From the NCBI GenBank assembly GCA_029298735.1, contig JANSLP010000183.1:1-63248 (forward strand): 63,248 nucleotides of DNA, written 5' to 3'. Below the pieces are notes generated by a model. It had not been told where the DNA came from. It searched no databases and saw nothing but the letters and a program-made list of their open reading frames with translations. This document shows positions 20,355-31,920 of this stretch, piece after piece (positions within the stretch are counted from its first letter, which is position 1; each line of letters begins with the position of its first letter). This stretch comes from Ophiostoma sp. CBS 140.51 (Eukaryota > Ascomycota > Sordariomycetes > Ophiostomatales > Ophiostomataceae). Position numbers and translations under genes: made by a program.

Positions 20355-22949
20355 GATGGGGAAAGAGGGAAGAAGGGATGGGAAAGGAAAAGACGAGGTG
20401 AGGATGTCTTATATGAGACGGTCCAAGTTGAAACGTCTCGATGTTGTTTATGTTTTGTCTTTTCTGGTTTGAGTTGTTTCTGGTTTTCTGGGTATCTTCT
20501 TTTCTTTTCTGTTGCCTCCGCGGTGAAGATCGCCGAGTCCCAACAGGAGAAAGAGACTCAAACGATGAGACGCATGATGCGGCACAATGGAGTTGCGAGG
20601 GGAATATTGACAGGGAGGAAGAAAGAAAAGGAGACAGGTCAGGAGAAAGGGGATATCGAGAATGGGGTCGAGAAGGGAGAAAAAGTCGAAATGGAGGGAA
20701 AGTATCACAGAAAAACACCCGCAGGGCACGCGGGACGCACGTCGTATATACAGCTTAACAGAAAAGTAACCGTCCTCAGCGGCTGGTGATACTCGAAGCC
20801 GTTTGGCCCACCGTGTCGGTCAGAACTGAGAATTATGGTCGTCCTTGGTCGTCCTTCTGGTCGACCACTCATACTGAAAAGCACAATAATCACAGTTGCT
20901 CGACCCGTTTTTTCTTCTTTTCTTCCCTCTCTTCTGTCCCTCCTTTTCGAGTCTTCCGCTCCTCTCTTCCCCTCCTGTGATATCTGGGCGGCTGGAGGTT
21001 CACTCAACCTCCCATTCACACCCATCTCTCACCTACCATTGGCTGCAGACCCTGGACGGTGCCGGGCCGCTCGTGAGCCAATCCGCCCCGGGTGCTAAGC
21101 GCCGGCCATTTGATCGACCCAGTGCGTGCGAGGGCAAGCGTGTGTAATGATTGGCTGCAACCTGGGGCCAGCTCCACTCAGATCCACTTTTTGTATTTAG
21201 GTGGTGTTTTCGAGGTGACGAGCACAACCATCCATCCCACACAACCCTGGACCTCCCCGCCATTCTGCATTTCTGCATTTCTGTATTGTGTGTCTGTGTG
21301 CGTGCCGTGTGTGGTCTGCTCCTTTGGGATTGCATTGGACGTTGAGATGTCCTCTTTCGATTTTGTCTTTTCCTCTTTTCCTTTTTTTTGTCGATCGTCA
21401 GCTTTTGCATTGTTCATCTCGGATGGCAATTTTGAATTTGGACTACCCGGTTCTGTCTTTTCTTTCTCCATGTCGTCTTTCTCGTCTCTTCAGCTGAATG
21501 TGGCTTCTTGTGTTCTCTTGTATGTGGTTGGTTGCAAGGTTGGGAAAACAAGATACTGCAAGACAAGATGTTGCCTTTTTGTCCCTTTGTATCCACTCTT
21601 GGGGTCCGTTTCTTGTCCCTCTCTTTTCCTAAAAATAACCAGCCAACGAGCGGTTCAAGTACAACATCAGAACCGCTCCACCGTCCCCTGCAGGTGCTGG
21701 TGCTTGTTGTCTCTCTCCAGATGCTTGACACAACATGGAAAGGAAGACTCCGGGCGCGTGGCGCGGCGTTCCTCTCATGATCTCCATTCAGAGTTTATGC
21801 TCAACATTAGAGTTCTCTTCCATTTCGGATGCTTCCCACTTGATTGTCTCCCCACCATCATTCGTGACTGCCGTGACAGTGCCCCTTGCAGATGCAGCAC
21901 CGCAAGCGAAGAAGTGTACTTTTTGTGCCAAAATGATGGAGTGCTTTATCTTCACCTTTCGTCGTCCACCGTGACCGCCATGTTTTGACTGCCGTTCGAT
22001 TCGTTATTGCATCGTGCATGCTAGCGTGGAGGTGGCGGTCAACTCATCTTCAACGACTGTTGACGATCACAAGAAGCGCTGTTGGCTGTGATCCCCATCT
22101 GCAAAGGCAAAGATTCACTGAATCACCGTCACAGTCACCTGTCACCCAGGGCCCTGGTTGGCCATTGTCTGTGTTCTACTCTGTTGTTTCCTCATCCCCA
22201 TGTTTTCTCTTGTTCTCCCATTCGTTTCTCGTCGCAGTGGGGGCCAAAAGAGACGACGACAGGCACAGACGAAACAACGGGTGCTTGCATAGACAAAGAA
22301 TGGGGATCGTCATGAGCGCTCCTCTCTGTCACGCTACCAGAAATCAAAATATCAGCGAGAGCATTACCGGCGTAATTTATGTTCATCTCGGCGGGCACGG
22401 CTAGATTTTGCGATGTGCTGAAGAGAGCGGGCAAAAGAGACTGCCCAAAGTCACGCACTTCCCCCTCCAGCGCACAGACCTGTGATGTGACGGGATGCAC
22501 AGCACACTCGACAATCAATGAATTGAAAGGAAAATACTACCTCGCATCCCACTCTAGCGCAGCGAGGATCGACCAGCCTTTTTGCTCGCATAAATGCTTG
22601 CTAACGCGCCAGCTTTCTTTTTGCCTGCCCGCCTTTCGTCACCGTCAGGGGTCTCGAAGAGCGGTACACGACGAAGTAGGAATCACTTGACATTGTGGTG
22701 ACAAGGGACAAAAGCATGACCTTATCAACTGACGGAGCTGTTGTTCCTGCCCACCTCACAAAATAAGCCGTGCCATGCAAAAAGATTATCGCAGACATCA
22801 ACGGGTTTCATTATCACTCAAGAAAGCGAGCATCAATATTCAAAACCAGAGATTCAATTTGGGATTTCTCCACTAAAGCTTTTCCCCATACTCCGTAAAC
22901 AGTCTACAAATATTTCGTACAGAATCACCAATCACCACCCCCAAGTCTA
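20355..22949. other. 2.6 kb intergenic region, no gene supported
   Basis: It contains the upstream region of the single-pass membrane protein (minus) at the left and the 3' flank of the arylsulfatase (minus) at the right. A 298-codon plus-strand open frame at 21092-21988 is Cys/Ser/Phe-rich, without recognisable domains or a good start context, and is treated as chance. The 20580-20700 stretch is purine-rich on the plus strand. Confidence 0.5.
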
Positions 22950-24813
22950 CTAGATAAGCTCCGTCCAGTGAGCCTCGCCGGCCAAGGGGTGCTCCGCGTA
23001 AAACTTGTCGCCAAAGGGCGTCAGTTTTTCGGAGGGACTATAGAGTTCTTTATCGTAGTAGCCGTCGACATGGCCCATGGGACAAAAGTTGAAGCGCAGA
23101 TGCGGCTCGGCAGCGTAGACGTAGTCAAATTCGGGGTCGAGAGCATCGAGGAACGTGTCGGCAGACCGCACTCTAAACTTGGACTTGCTATGGATGGTGG
23201 CCCAGGGCTCGCGGCAGGTGGCGCCCTTGCAGTCAGCCAGGACAGACAAAGCAGCGTCCAGGCGGCCGAGAACGACACCGAGCTCGCGGCCGGCCACGGC
23301 AAAGTTCTCGGCCATCTTGGCTTCCCTGGGGTGCAGCAGATTGTGGATCTGGCCCGAGTCGGCTTCGGGGCGCATGTCGTAGAGCTCGACCTCGTTGGTG
23401 CACCAAACGGAGTAATACAGGTTGTATCCATCGCCGATCAGACGGATAGACTTAAACGTGTTGTTGATGAAGCTACCCTTTTCGCCGTCGAGACGGCCCC
23501 AGTTTCCCTTGTAGCCGTACTTGCCCTCCGGTCCACCGAGTCCCCAGTACTCGATGCCGACGTGTTCCTTTTTGATGTAGCTGGGGACGTTGTTGCCGAC
23601 CATAGGGTGGATGGGCATAATGGAGCCGTCGTACTGCTTGCGGGCAGGTGCACCGGCCAAAGACATAATGGTCGGAGTAATATCCAGATGCGACGTCACG
23701 GCCAAGGACCGGTGGTTGCGCTCCACCCCAGGGCCACGCACAATCATGGGCACATTAATATCCGTCTCAAAGCCACAGGTCTTGCCCGGATGCATGCGGT
23801 GCTGCGAGATGTGGTAGCCGTTGTCGGTCGTGTAAAAGATGTACGTGTTATCCAGCAAACCGGACTGCTCTAGGCGGTGTACGATTTCGTCGACCATCTC
23901 GTCTACCGACTGCAGCGACCGCAGACGGCAGCGCTGGTACTCGTCATTGTATGCCAGCACAGTGGCGTTGAGGCGAGGCAGACGAGCAACCCAGGACACG
24001 CCCGTGTTTTCGTCTTCTGGCGGGTTAAAGTTGTCGGTGCGTGGGATGGCGTAGTCCTTGAAGAGGTGGGCATGGCGGTCGGCATACATGGGCGGCTCGG
24101 CCTTGAAAGGGTACTGCGTCATGTGACCGTGTGAGGCAATGGGCGCAATGCCGACGAAGAAGGGCCTCTCGTCGCTCTGGGCAATGGCCTTTTCGAGAAA
24201 GCCATAGGCCTTTTGGGCCGTGACGTCCGGCGAGTATTGGCCCTTGTAGCGGCGCGGTGGCTGGGCGTTGAGTGTAAAGTGAGCGTTGTCATATTCGTAG
24301 GTGTCTAAGGAGTCAGTGGGTGTACAAGGGAGCTCACATATTAACGAAGAGAGACTCACGAGGATCCAACAAAAACTCAGACTCGGTCCATCCACCTGCC
24401 GGAGGCTTGTTGTAATTCTCCAGCGAGTGGGCATTGAACAGCTTGCCGCTGTAGTAGGTGTTGTAGCCGGCCTCTTGCAAAAAGATGGGCAAGTAAGCCT
24501 CGTTGTGGCCCTCGTCGACAAACTTTGGATAGCCGCCATAGGGAGGCCAGATGTCTGTGACATTTGTATTGTGTGCCGCCATGCCCGCCAACAGACTCAC
24601 TCTCGATGGGCAGCACAAAGCCATAGTGCAGTAATGACGGGGGAAGTGTGTTCCCTCGTACAACAGATGCTTCTGCACAAAGGGCATGTGGTCCAGCGAG
24701 TTCATGTGCGTGTCCTGGTCGTCTGTCAGGATGAACACAAAGTTGGGCTGCTTTGCACTGGCCATCGCGGCCAAAAGACCGGCAGCCGCGAGAAGCTGAA
24801 GATTGAGGTGCAT
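22950..24813 (-). CDS. Secreted arylsulfatase
   Basis: A sulfatase that hydrolyses sulfate esters and typically scavenges sulfur outside the cell. I reconstruct two exons, 24813-24360 and 24304-22950, giving 602 residues. The 55-nt intron has donor GTGAGT, a CTGAC branch point and a TAG acceptor. The join restores LLDP-H-TYEYDNAHF, a canonical sulfatase segment. The ATG at 24813 is preferred over the open extension because it starts a classic signal peptide (MHLNLQLLAAAGLLAAMASA) followed by PNFVFILTDDQD, whose Asp residues bind the metal. The active-site signature CCPSR (C-x-P-S-R) lies near residue 68; its first Cys would become formylglycine. Further conserved parts are SGKLFN, HGHMTQYPF, YNDEYQRC, FYTTDNGYH and GFETDINVPMIVRGPG. 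Length fits fungal arylsulfatases. It is divergently arranged with the bZIP gene at 25393. Confidence 0.95.
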
Positions 24814-25392
24814 GGTTGGATGACGGTGTGTTTGTTTGATTTTGACGTCTGAAAGTGAACATCTCTGTTTCTCTCTCTCTCTCTCTATCAAACTTCTTTT
24901 ATATCTGTGTCGGCATCACGCATGGTCGGCATGTCGGCATCTACTACCCAACTGCCAAGCCTATGCGACATCGCCATCCCCAGCTTCAACTCCATCTCCT
25001 TGTTCTCAGATTGGCTTTTCACAACCGAAAACATTAACCAATGCAGTGTCACTGAATATTTAAGCCTTTGTCAAAATAAGAAAAAGACGATAGCTATCCC
25101 TCATCAAGTCCAAATCCATAGCTCGACGCCCGACAACGTGTCAGATTGACTCCAAGAATGGGTCATCGAGGCTAAGTCATGCGGTGTCACACTTAGCGTC
25201 GGTTGTTGTAGTTGAAAGATACCACATCCGGGACGTCAAATCCGGGGAAGGCTGTGGGGCTGTGACATAAAGGCCTCGTCTGCCCTGTCTCTTTTACTGA
25301 GCAGATTTGAATCTATCTGCAATGTCACAGACCAAGTCGATTTCTCCTCAACCTATCACATCCCTTCCTTCAACCCTTCGATCAACGTCAAG
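24814..25392. other. Divergent promoter region between arylsulfatase and bZIP gene
   Basis: A 579-bp spacer between two head-to-head genes, so both promoters must lie here. It contains a CT dinucleotide run next to a TATA box on the sulfatase side, and a TAAGTCAT sequence near 25173 resembling a bZIP half-site. No perfect CYS3-type sulfur-control palindrome was found. Confidence 0.5.
24896..24903 (-). promoter_or_regulatory. TATA box of the arylsulfatase gene
   Basis: TATAAAAG on the minus strand, about 83 bp upstream of the sulfatase ATG at 24813 and directly followed by a GA/CT dinucleotide run. The position is right for a TATA-driven, inducible fungal gene with a short leader. Confidence 0.6.
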
Positions 25393-26460
25393 ATGCCCCT
25401 CGCCGTCCACTCTGACCGTGGAAGCAAGCAAGAGGCCGACCGTCAACGACAGCGGCGATGCAGACAACTCAAGAATATGCGCGTGCGTGATCTTGAACAA
25501 GAAGTCGAGTTCTTGCGAGCTCAAGTCAATATCATTTCTGCCGAGAGAGACGAGCTGCGCAAAGTTTTGGGACGTGTATCATCTGCACTCGGAGACCGCA
25601 TGCCAAGGGGGGAATCCACAGCTGTGCCAGACCAGACGGAAACAGAAAGCCTCTCTCTGTCGCCTCCGTCGTCTCCGCCATCTCCATCATCGCTTTCGTC
25701 TTCATCACCCAGTATTATGGCTCAATCCTCATGGATGGCTATCCCTCCCAGCACGGCACCCGTGACACCCCTGGACACATTGATTGTCGAGTTCCAGGCC
25801 ATTGGTGCACGCCTCCGCGCACAAGGTCTAGAATCGCCCGACTTTGTCCCCGATGCGTTTCCCAATGTGGCCCCGATCCTCGCCACCCCCAGCTTCGAGC
25901 GTCCCCTGCCGACCAGTACATTACCTTCATCCTCGTCATCGTCCCCTCGCTGTTCCCTCTCCGTCTCCTCCATTATTGTCGGCCACATTAGCGTCGCCCA
26001 CAGCCATATGCGCAGCCTTGTTTCTCGCCTGGCTGCCGTCTGGAGCGTCTTCAGTACGGTTCGCTGGCGTATGTGTTCTTCCCAAGAATCCTATGATTTG
26101 CTGCCCATCTTCTTTCGGCCGACGGCACTACAGCTGTGCGTCCCTCATCCACCATGGGTCGACACAGTGCCATGGCCCGCCGCAAGGGACAGCATCATTC
26201 GAGCACGCCTCGACCCAGCACAGGATACACGCTTCCGGTACATGCTAATTGAGTGCACGACAATTCTATGGACACGGCCAGTGGCAGACTGTGTTGTCTG
26301 TAAAAGCGATGGAAATGATAAAGACAAAAATACGTGGGTGCTTTCGCGAGACTTCCAAGGGCATCTACGAGACTTGAAGAATTGGTGTTTGCCACAGGAG
26401 GCCATCCAGGAGTTTCCATTTCTACAGGGCGCCGTTAACATTGTTCCGAAGAAGGGATGA
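25393..26460 (+). CDS. bZIP-like transcription factor with DUF3425 domain
   Basis: A 355-residue single-exon protein with an ATG at 25393. Residues 7-60 form a basic-leucine-zipper-like helix: a basic part (KQEADRQRQRRCRQLKNMRV) followed by heptads RDLEQEVEFL and RAQVNIISAERDELRKVL. The canonical N-x-(A/S)-R basic signature is degenerate, as is usual for this fungal class. A Ser/Pro-rich middle leads to a C-terminal DUF3425 region recognised by VPHPPWVDTVPWPAARDSII and the late Trp-rich part (ILWTRP, WVLSRDFQGHLRDLKNWCLP). Proteins of this architecture are numerous in Pezizomycotina and often lie beside the genes they regulate. Here it sits head-to-head with the arylsulfatase and upstream of two transporters, so a local regulatory role is plausible but inferred. 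Confidence 0.85.
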   Translation: MPLAVHSDRGSKQEADRQRQRRCRQLKNMRVRDLEQEVEFLRAQVNIISAERDELRKVLGRVSSALGDRMPRGESTAVPDQTETESLSLSPPSSPPSPSSLSSSSPSIMAQSSWMAIPPSTAPVTPLDTLIVEFQAIGARLRAQGLESPDFVPDAFPNVAPILATPSFERPLPTSTLPSSSSSSPRCSLSVSSIIVGHISVAHSHMRSLVSRLAAVWSVFSTVRWRMCSSQESYDLLPIFFRPTALQLCVPHPPWVDTVPWPAARDSIIRARLDPAQDTRFRYMLIECTTILWTRPVADCVVCKSDGNDKDKNTWVLSRDFQGHLRDLKNWCLPQEAIQEFPFLQGAVNIVPKKG

Positions 26461-27181
26461 TTTGAATGTAGATTTAGTGATGGCCTTTACCACAGCAGAC
26501 CGGAAAATGCCATCATTAAATTCAAACACAAAGGGAAGCATTGTAACAGTCAGAAACTTGGTCGAATATTGAAATCATGTAGAAATTGTAAATATAGTTG
26601 ATATGAGTGTAATGTACGTCGTGCTGTTCAAAGATATCAATCACAGTCTTCTTTTTTCTTTTTTCTCCTCTTAATCTCTCCTCTAGTTAGATCTCATATT
26701 GGCGGGGTTTTCGTCCATGACCGATGTTTAGCCTCCGCACCAAGTGTGACAACACATATCAAATGACAAGCGCTCAATTAACTAGCCAAGATAAGACTTT
26801 TCCCCTCGTTTTCCCGCAGATCGACTTTATCGAATCTCGCCCTCTCTCTCTCTTCAAATCCGGGGAAGAGCAAAGCCGCGTAGACTGTAGACTGGAGAAC
26901 AATCTGGGGAAGGGCCTAAACCAGGGGAGATGAGGAGCGGAGGTTTTCTCCTTTCGACGTCAACATGGAATTGTCAATATGTGAACTCGATGCATCAAGC
27001 TGCTATCTTGTGTGCGGTGTTGCAAATGTTTCTCGGTTGTCTTTTGCCTTTCTCTTTTCTATAAAAAAGGACAGAGCAGGCCCTTTGACAGGTTGGAGAT
27101 AATACAATGGGTCTGTTATATTAACACGCCTTCAGATATTCAAAGAAACAGTCATACGCACAATCAAACGGCTCGATCGAC
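26461..27181. other. Intergenic, promoter of the TRI12-like transporter
   Basis: No gene seen in this 0.7 kb between two same-strand genes. A TATA box lies at 27060. Confidence 0.5.
27060..27067 (+). promoter_or_regulatory. TATA box of the TRI12-like MFS gene
   Basis: TATAAAAA about 120 bp before the ATG at 27182, within a pyrimidine-rich stretch. This is typical fungal core-promoter layout. Confidence 0.5.
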
Positions 27182-29054
27182 ATGGCTGAAAAAGAAAAAC
27201 AAACCACTTCATCCAACAATGCCGAGATACAACATGAAGAGGTCTCCATGAACGAGAATAGCGGCGAGAATGACCAGCCGGTCGAGGGCGAGAACGAAGA
27301 AGACACCAAATACTGGTTCTCGTACAAGTTCATCGGCTCGTTTCTCGGCGTCGTTCTTCTCGCCAACAACGTCTTTATTGCCTACACGATCCCCGTCAGC
27401 ATCTTGACCGTCATAAATGGCGACATTGGGCCCTCGACAGACATCTCCATGATCAGCCTCGTCCTGACGCTGGTCAAGGGCGTCCTCATTTTGATTTACG
27501 GCACGCTGAGTGATGCCTTTGGCCGCCGCTGGTTCTTGATTCTCGGCCAGTTCATCAGCGGCATCGGTTCCGTTGTCAGCGCCAAAGCCCCGAACATCGA
27601 TGTTCTTGTCGGCGGCACGGCCATTATTGCTTTCGGTGGTGCCAATCAGCCATTGTACCCTCTATTTGTCCAGGAGATTGTGCCCAACAAGTACCGCGGC
27701 ATCGGGCAAGCCATCATCACAGCCACAGTCTTGACGTTTATGGGGTTTGGACCGCTCATTGGCCGCACCCTTGTGTCCCACAACACCTCAAACTGGCGCT
27801 GGGTCTACTGGATGAATGCCATTCTGTGTTTCGCTTCGTCGGCTCTCTTCTTCTTATGCTACTTCCCCCCCAACTTCCGTCAACTACACGAGAGAAAGTC
27901 ACGCTGGGCTTTGGTCAAGGAGATTGATTTTGCCGGTTTCTTCATGTACGCCGGTGGTCTCGTTGCGCTGCTCCTAGGCTTCGTCTGGAGCACCAATGCG
28001 GCTGGCTGGGGCGCGCCCAGAGCCTATGTCCCTGTCGCCGTCGGTGCTGCTGCTCTCATCGCCTTTGGCTTTTGGGAGGTCTACAGCACGGCCAAGACCA
28101 AGCTGATCCCGACTCGCCATTTCAAGTTGCGGTCCTACATCCCCAGCATCATTGTCGGCGCCATTGGCCAGCTCGGCTATTTTTCGCTCAACCTCTTTTG
28201 GCCGCAACAAATTACTTTGTTGTACCACCCGGCCACGGAGATCCGCACAGGTCTCATATCGTCTACCACGGGCTGCGCCCTTGCAGCGGGCGAGATCGTC
28301 ATGGGCTTTATCCTGTGGCACATCAAGCACACCCACATCCAGACTCGCGTCGCCTGTGCCCTCTTGACGCTGTTCATGGGTCTCATGGCGTATGCCAATG
28401 AAGAGCGCGAGGCCTTTGCGATTGCCATGACCGTCCTTGCTGGATTCAGTGTCGGCTACGTCGAGCTCCTCAGTGCCATAACCGTTGGCCTTATTGCACC
28501 GCCTGACGAGATTGGCATTGCCAATGGCTTTCTCGCGTCATGTCGCAGCATTACCGGGACGATTGCATGTAAGTAGTGGCAGTTGTTAGGCTTGGTTAAG
28601 GATGGCCACGTTACTAACTCCCCCTCGCACAACTTTAGCCAGCGTCTTTCTCTCCATCTACGCCAGCCGTGCGGCCAAGGAGATCCCAGGCAAGATTGGC
28701 CCCGCCGCCGAGGCCGCTGGTCTGCCCGTCAGCAGTCTCCCTGCTCTTTTGAAAGCAGTGACCAACGGCACGGCAGCTGCTCTCCAGGCCGTCCCCGGTA
28801 TGACTCCGGCCATCAAACAGGCCGTCACCTTGTCTCAAGAAACGGCCTACGCCGCCAGCTTCCAGACCGTCTACCTCAGCTCCATTCCCTTTTGTGCCGT
28901 GGCCCTGATTGCTTCCTTCGCCGTTGAGGACGTCACAAAGTACATGACCAACACCATCAACAAGCGCATCGACGGCAAGCGCGGTATTGCCGACGATGCT
29001 CTCAACCGCAAAGTCCATGATGAAACGACGGAGACAAAGGCGGCAGAGGATTAG
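27182..29054 (+). CDS. TRI12-like MFS transporter (14 spans)
   Basis: A major-facilitator permease of the TRI12/siderophore-type DHA group, probably a plasma-membrane proton antiporter for small molecules. The substrate cannot be read from sequence. Exons are 27182-28568 and 28639-29054, giving 600 residues. The 70-nt intron has donor GTAAGT, branch CTAAC and acceptor TTTAG, and splicing gives TIASSVFLSIYASR across the join. The N-terminus is acidic and Glu-rich (residues 1-45). The first span (FIGSFLGVVLLANNVFIAY) is followed by an MFS loop motif (YGTLSDAFGRRWFLI), an antiporter-type stretch (ATVLTFMGFGPLIGRTL) and a run of about 14 spans with a central loop after HERKSRWALVKEIDFAG. The soluble tail is Lys/Glu-rich. 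It follows the bZIP gene on the same strand and precedes a second MFS gene. Confidence 0.92.
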
Positions 29055-29168
29055 GTTGTAGTAGGCGATGGGCCATTTCTGGAAGGGACAATGTGTCTGC
29101 TGGAAGTGCTGAAATTGGTCAGGGTGGAAAAGGAACGTTGTGTGAACATCTTGGATTTTGTTGAAGAA

Positions 29169-29194
29169 AATAAAAGTGACTAAATCTAAATAAA
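29169..29194 (+). terminator. Polyadenylation signals of the TRI12-like gene
   Basis: Two AATAAA hexamers at 29169-29174 and 29189-29194, 115-140 nt after the stop codon in an A-rich stretch. They are positioned as the 3' end of the transporter mRNA. Confidence 0.5.
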
Positions 29195-29292
29195 GAAAAT
29201 GAGAGAAATTTGTAAAGTTGTGATTTGATCCGACCAAGGAAGAAAGAAGTATACATTTTTTTTAACGTATCATAAAAATAGGACACGCCTAA

Positions 29293-29332
29293 TTTTTTTT
29301 TTTTAAAAAAAAAAAGAAAGAAAGAAAGAAAG
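29293..29332. repeat. T12-A11 palindrome followed by a GAAA microsatellite
   Basis: Twelve T residues directly followed by eleven A residues, then about four GAAA units. This is simple-sequence DNA in the spacer between the two MFS genes, and such runs exclude nucleosomes. Confidence 0.7.
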
Positions 29333-29941
29333 ACCTCATCCTCGGTCCAATAAAGCTAGAAATTAGAAAAGCGGTTCAAATTGAATTATCAGCAACTGAA
29401 AACGCGACCGTCTCGGAAAGAAAACAAGCGGCATGACGGCGGCTAGTGTGACACACGCTGGTGTCGTTTTTGTAAACGTGGGGAAGTTTGTGACACCGCA
29501 TTAGTGTAAAAGTCGAGGATCTGAAGAAAACAACTGATAAACTACGGCCTAAAAGCATTACTATATGGACACAGAGAAAAACAAGGGCAATGGGTTTATT
29601 CATGGCCTCTTCAAACTCGAGGATATTGACTGCCGCTGTGACACCGATGATATCAGATGTGGATATGCGTGGTGGGATACCAAAAAATGGCAATTAGCAT
29701 TGATCGGTGAGATGTATTCAATTTTGCATGTTCACGTTTCTTTTCAAATACTTGTGATCTGTGTCTGATATAGATATACTGGAAAAAAAGTCCATCCGGT
29801 TTGTGGTTTAGCTATCCTCAAAACTCTAAACGCGGGCAAATGACTTCTCAGATTGATACTTTCTTTTTTTCTCCCTACTTCTTTCACATTCTTTCATCCT
29901 CTCCTCCAACTCTCGGAGCCGTCCAACGTCAAACTCTCACA

Positions 29942-31690
29942 ATGCCACCCAAACACCTTGCATCCGTTCAAGAGCCGGAAATTCTCATCGACGAGAGCAC
30001 CCCCCTTCTAGTCACAGAGTTTCCTCCCATCGATGCTGAGCAGCAGCGGCAAGAGCCTCAAACAACCACCAACGCCAACGCACCTCAGCAGACAACCTGG
30101 TCTATTCTTTCTGTTCTGTCCGTCCTCCTGGTCGGCGTTTTTGTTTCCAATGCCGACAGTACATTCTTGCTCGCCGCCTACCCGCAAATCGCCTCCGAGT
30201 TTGACGCTCTGCAGCACGGCGCCTGGCTATTGACGGCGTACATGCTGGCCATGTGCGCGGTACAAACGTTGTACGGCCGCCTCAGCAGCATCTTTGGACG
30301 GAAGCCCTTGCTGTTGGTGGCGTACAGCTTGTACGCTGCAGGATCGGCGGTGTGCGCCGTCGGACGCACTCTGAGCGTTGTGGTGGCGGGCCGCGTGCTG
30401 GCTGGTATGGGCGGTGCCGGCTTGGTGTGTTTGGTCTCCATCTTGATCACCGACCTGGTGCCGCTGCGCGACGTAGCGGCGTACCGGAGCTATGTGAATA
30501 TGGTGCAGACGCTGGGACGGAGTGTCGGTGCTCCGCTTGGTGGACTGGTGGCCGACCAATTTGGGTGGCGGGCGGCGTTCCGGGCGGTGGTGCCGTTGAC
30601 GCTGGCGGGTGGCGGACTCGTTGCATGGCGACTGGAGTCGCACTATGGGCTGAAGAAGGGTGACGATGAGGGTGAGGACAATGGCAAAGAGGACGAAACG
30701 GTTCGTGCCCGTCTTCGGCGTGTGGATGTCGTTGGTGCCGTCCTTCTGGCGACCTCCATCACCCTGGCCCTGGCTGCCATCTCCAAGGTCGACAGCGGTG
30801 CTGTGGGCGCGGAAAGTTTTGCCTCGGCGTCGTCGTTTTTGTCGTCCATTCCACCTTGGGCGGGTCTCGCTTTCAGTGCCCTCCAGTGTCTCTCCGCCTT
30901 CATCTACTGGGAAACCCGTTATGCCGCCGAACCCATCTTCCCGCCGCAGCTTCTGGCCCACCGTGCCGTCTGGACATCCTACACTCTGCTGTTGCTGCAA
31001 AACACTGCCCAGGCGGCCGCCACTCTGTCGGTGCCACTCTTTATCCAGATCACGCGTGGCGCAGACGTGGGAATGTCGGGCATTTACTTGCTGCCGAGTG
31101 TCGTTGGCAACACTGTGGGCGGTCTTGGTACTGGCTTCTATGTGAGCCGTACCGGGCGGTACCGTGCCGCAGCTGTCGTGTCTGGCCTCTTCGGAGTCGT
31201 TGGTTACGGCATAATGATTTGGCGGTGGGTGGCTGGGCCTGCGTTTTACCCCGTGGCTGACGACTTGTGGATCTTTTTCGCGGGTGCCGCGACGGGCACA
31301 GCCCACTCGGCCGCATTCATGGCCCTGGCGGCAGGACTGTCGGCACAACAGGCAGACATTGGTGGAGAGGATAATGCTTCCGTGGCGATTGCGAGCTCGG
31401 GCATCTACCTGAGCGGCAATGTCGGCGGCATGGTAGGCCTGTCGCTGTCGAGTGCACTGTTGCAAAACGTGTTGGCGAGCAAGCTGCGGCAGTTCCTCGA
31501 CCCGGCCACCGTCGACAAGGTGTTGTCGTCGGTGGACTATGTGTTGTCTTTGCCGATGGACGATGCCAGACGGGGCCATATCGTGGACGCGTATGTGGTG
31601 GGTTTCCATGCTACGTTTTGGGAAGCTCTGGTGTGTTCAGGGCTGGCCTTTGCTGTTGCCCTTTGTATCCGGGAGCATGTTTTGCGGTAG
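29942..31690 (+). CDS. DHA2-family MFS transporter, Fnx1/Vba-like
   Basis: A 582-residue single-exon permease. The ATG at 29942 (MPPKHLASVQEPEILIDEST) is chosen because upstream in-frame codons read as leader. An acidic N-terminus with ESTPLL (a dileucine-type vacuolar sorting signal also found in Vba/Fnx proteins) precedes about 14 spans. The DHA2 signatures are NADSTFLLAAYPQIASEF in span 1, YGRLSSIFGRKPLLL in loop 2-3, and a span-5 motif around GRSVGAPLGGLVADQFGWRA. Yeast relatives move basic amino acids into the vacuole, so that is the closest functional guess; drug or acid export is the alternative. A charged Gly/Glu/Asp insert lies between spans 6 and 7. Its stop lies only 230 bp from the convergent KHA1 stop. 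Confidence 0.88.
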   Translation: MPPKHLASVQEPEILIDESTPLLVTEFPPIDAEQQRQEPQTTTNANAPQQTTWSILSVLSVLLVGVFVSNADSTFLLAAYPQIASEFDALQHGAWLLTAYMLAMCAVQTLYGRLSSIFGRKPLLLVAYSLYAAGSAVCAVGRTLSVVVAGRVLAGMGGAGLVCLVSILITDLVPLRDVAAYRSYVNMVQTLGRSVGAPLGGLVADQFGWRAAFRAVVPLTLAGGGLVAWRLESHYGLKKGDDEGEDNGKEDETVRARLRRVDVVGAVLLATSITLALAAISKVDSGAVGAESFASASSFLSSIPPWAGLAFSALQCLSAFIYWETRYAAEPIFPPQLLAHRAVWTSYTLLLLQNTAQAAATLSVPLFIQITRGADVGMSGIYLLPSVVGNTVGGLGTGFYVSRTGRYRAAAVVSGLFGVVGYGIMIWRWVAGPAFYPVADDLWIFFAGAATGTAHSAAFMALAAGLSAQQADIGGEDNASVAIASSGIYLSGNVGGMVGLSLSSALLQNVLASKLRQFLDPATVDKVLSSVDYVLSLPMDDARRGHIVDAYVVGFHATFWEALVCSGLAFAVALCIREHVLR

Positions 31691-31920
31691 GCGTTGGGCA
31701 TCGCATAACAAGAAAAAAGCGTGTAAGGCGTATCATAGAAGAAAAGACCCATGTAGCAGGGCGAGTATATTTCTCATTCATAATCCAAAAAGCTGGTAGT
31801 TATCTAAAAACAAACTTAACCGAAAATCAACCGTACATCAAAAAGAAAACTAAGGGGGGTATTGAAAAGACAGCATATCCAAAAACAAATAAACCAAAAG
31901 GCATGCGAACGCTAGGGAGC

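Larger units (their letters stand above)
29055..29941. other. Intergenic between two MFS genes
   Basis: No gene seen. AATAAA signals at 29169 and 29189 probably end the upstream transcript. A T12/A11 palindrome and a GAAA run lie at 29293-29332. The rest is the promoter and leader of the DHA2-type transporter. Confidence 0.5.

Noticed and set aside
21092..21988. 298-codon plus-strand open frame
   Set aside because: Cys/Ser/Phe-rich mix with no family resemblance or coherent topology. The composition fits T-rich non-coding DNA.
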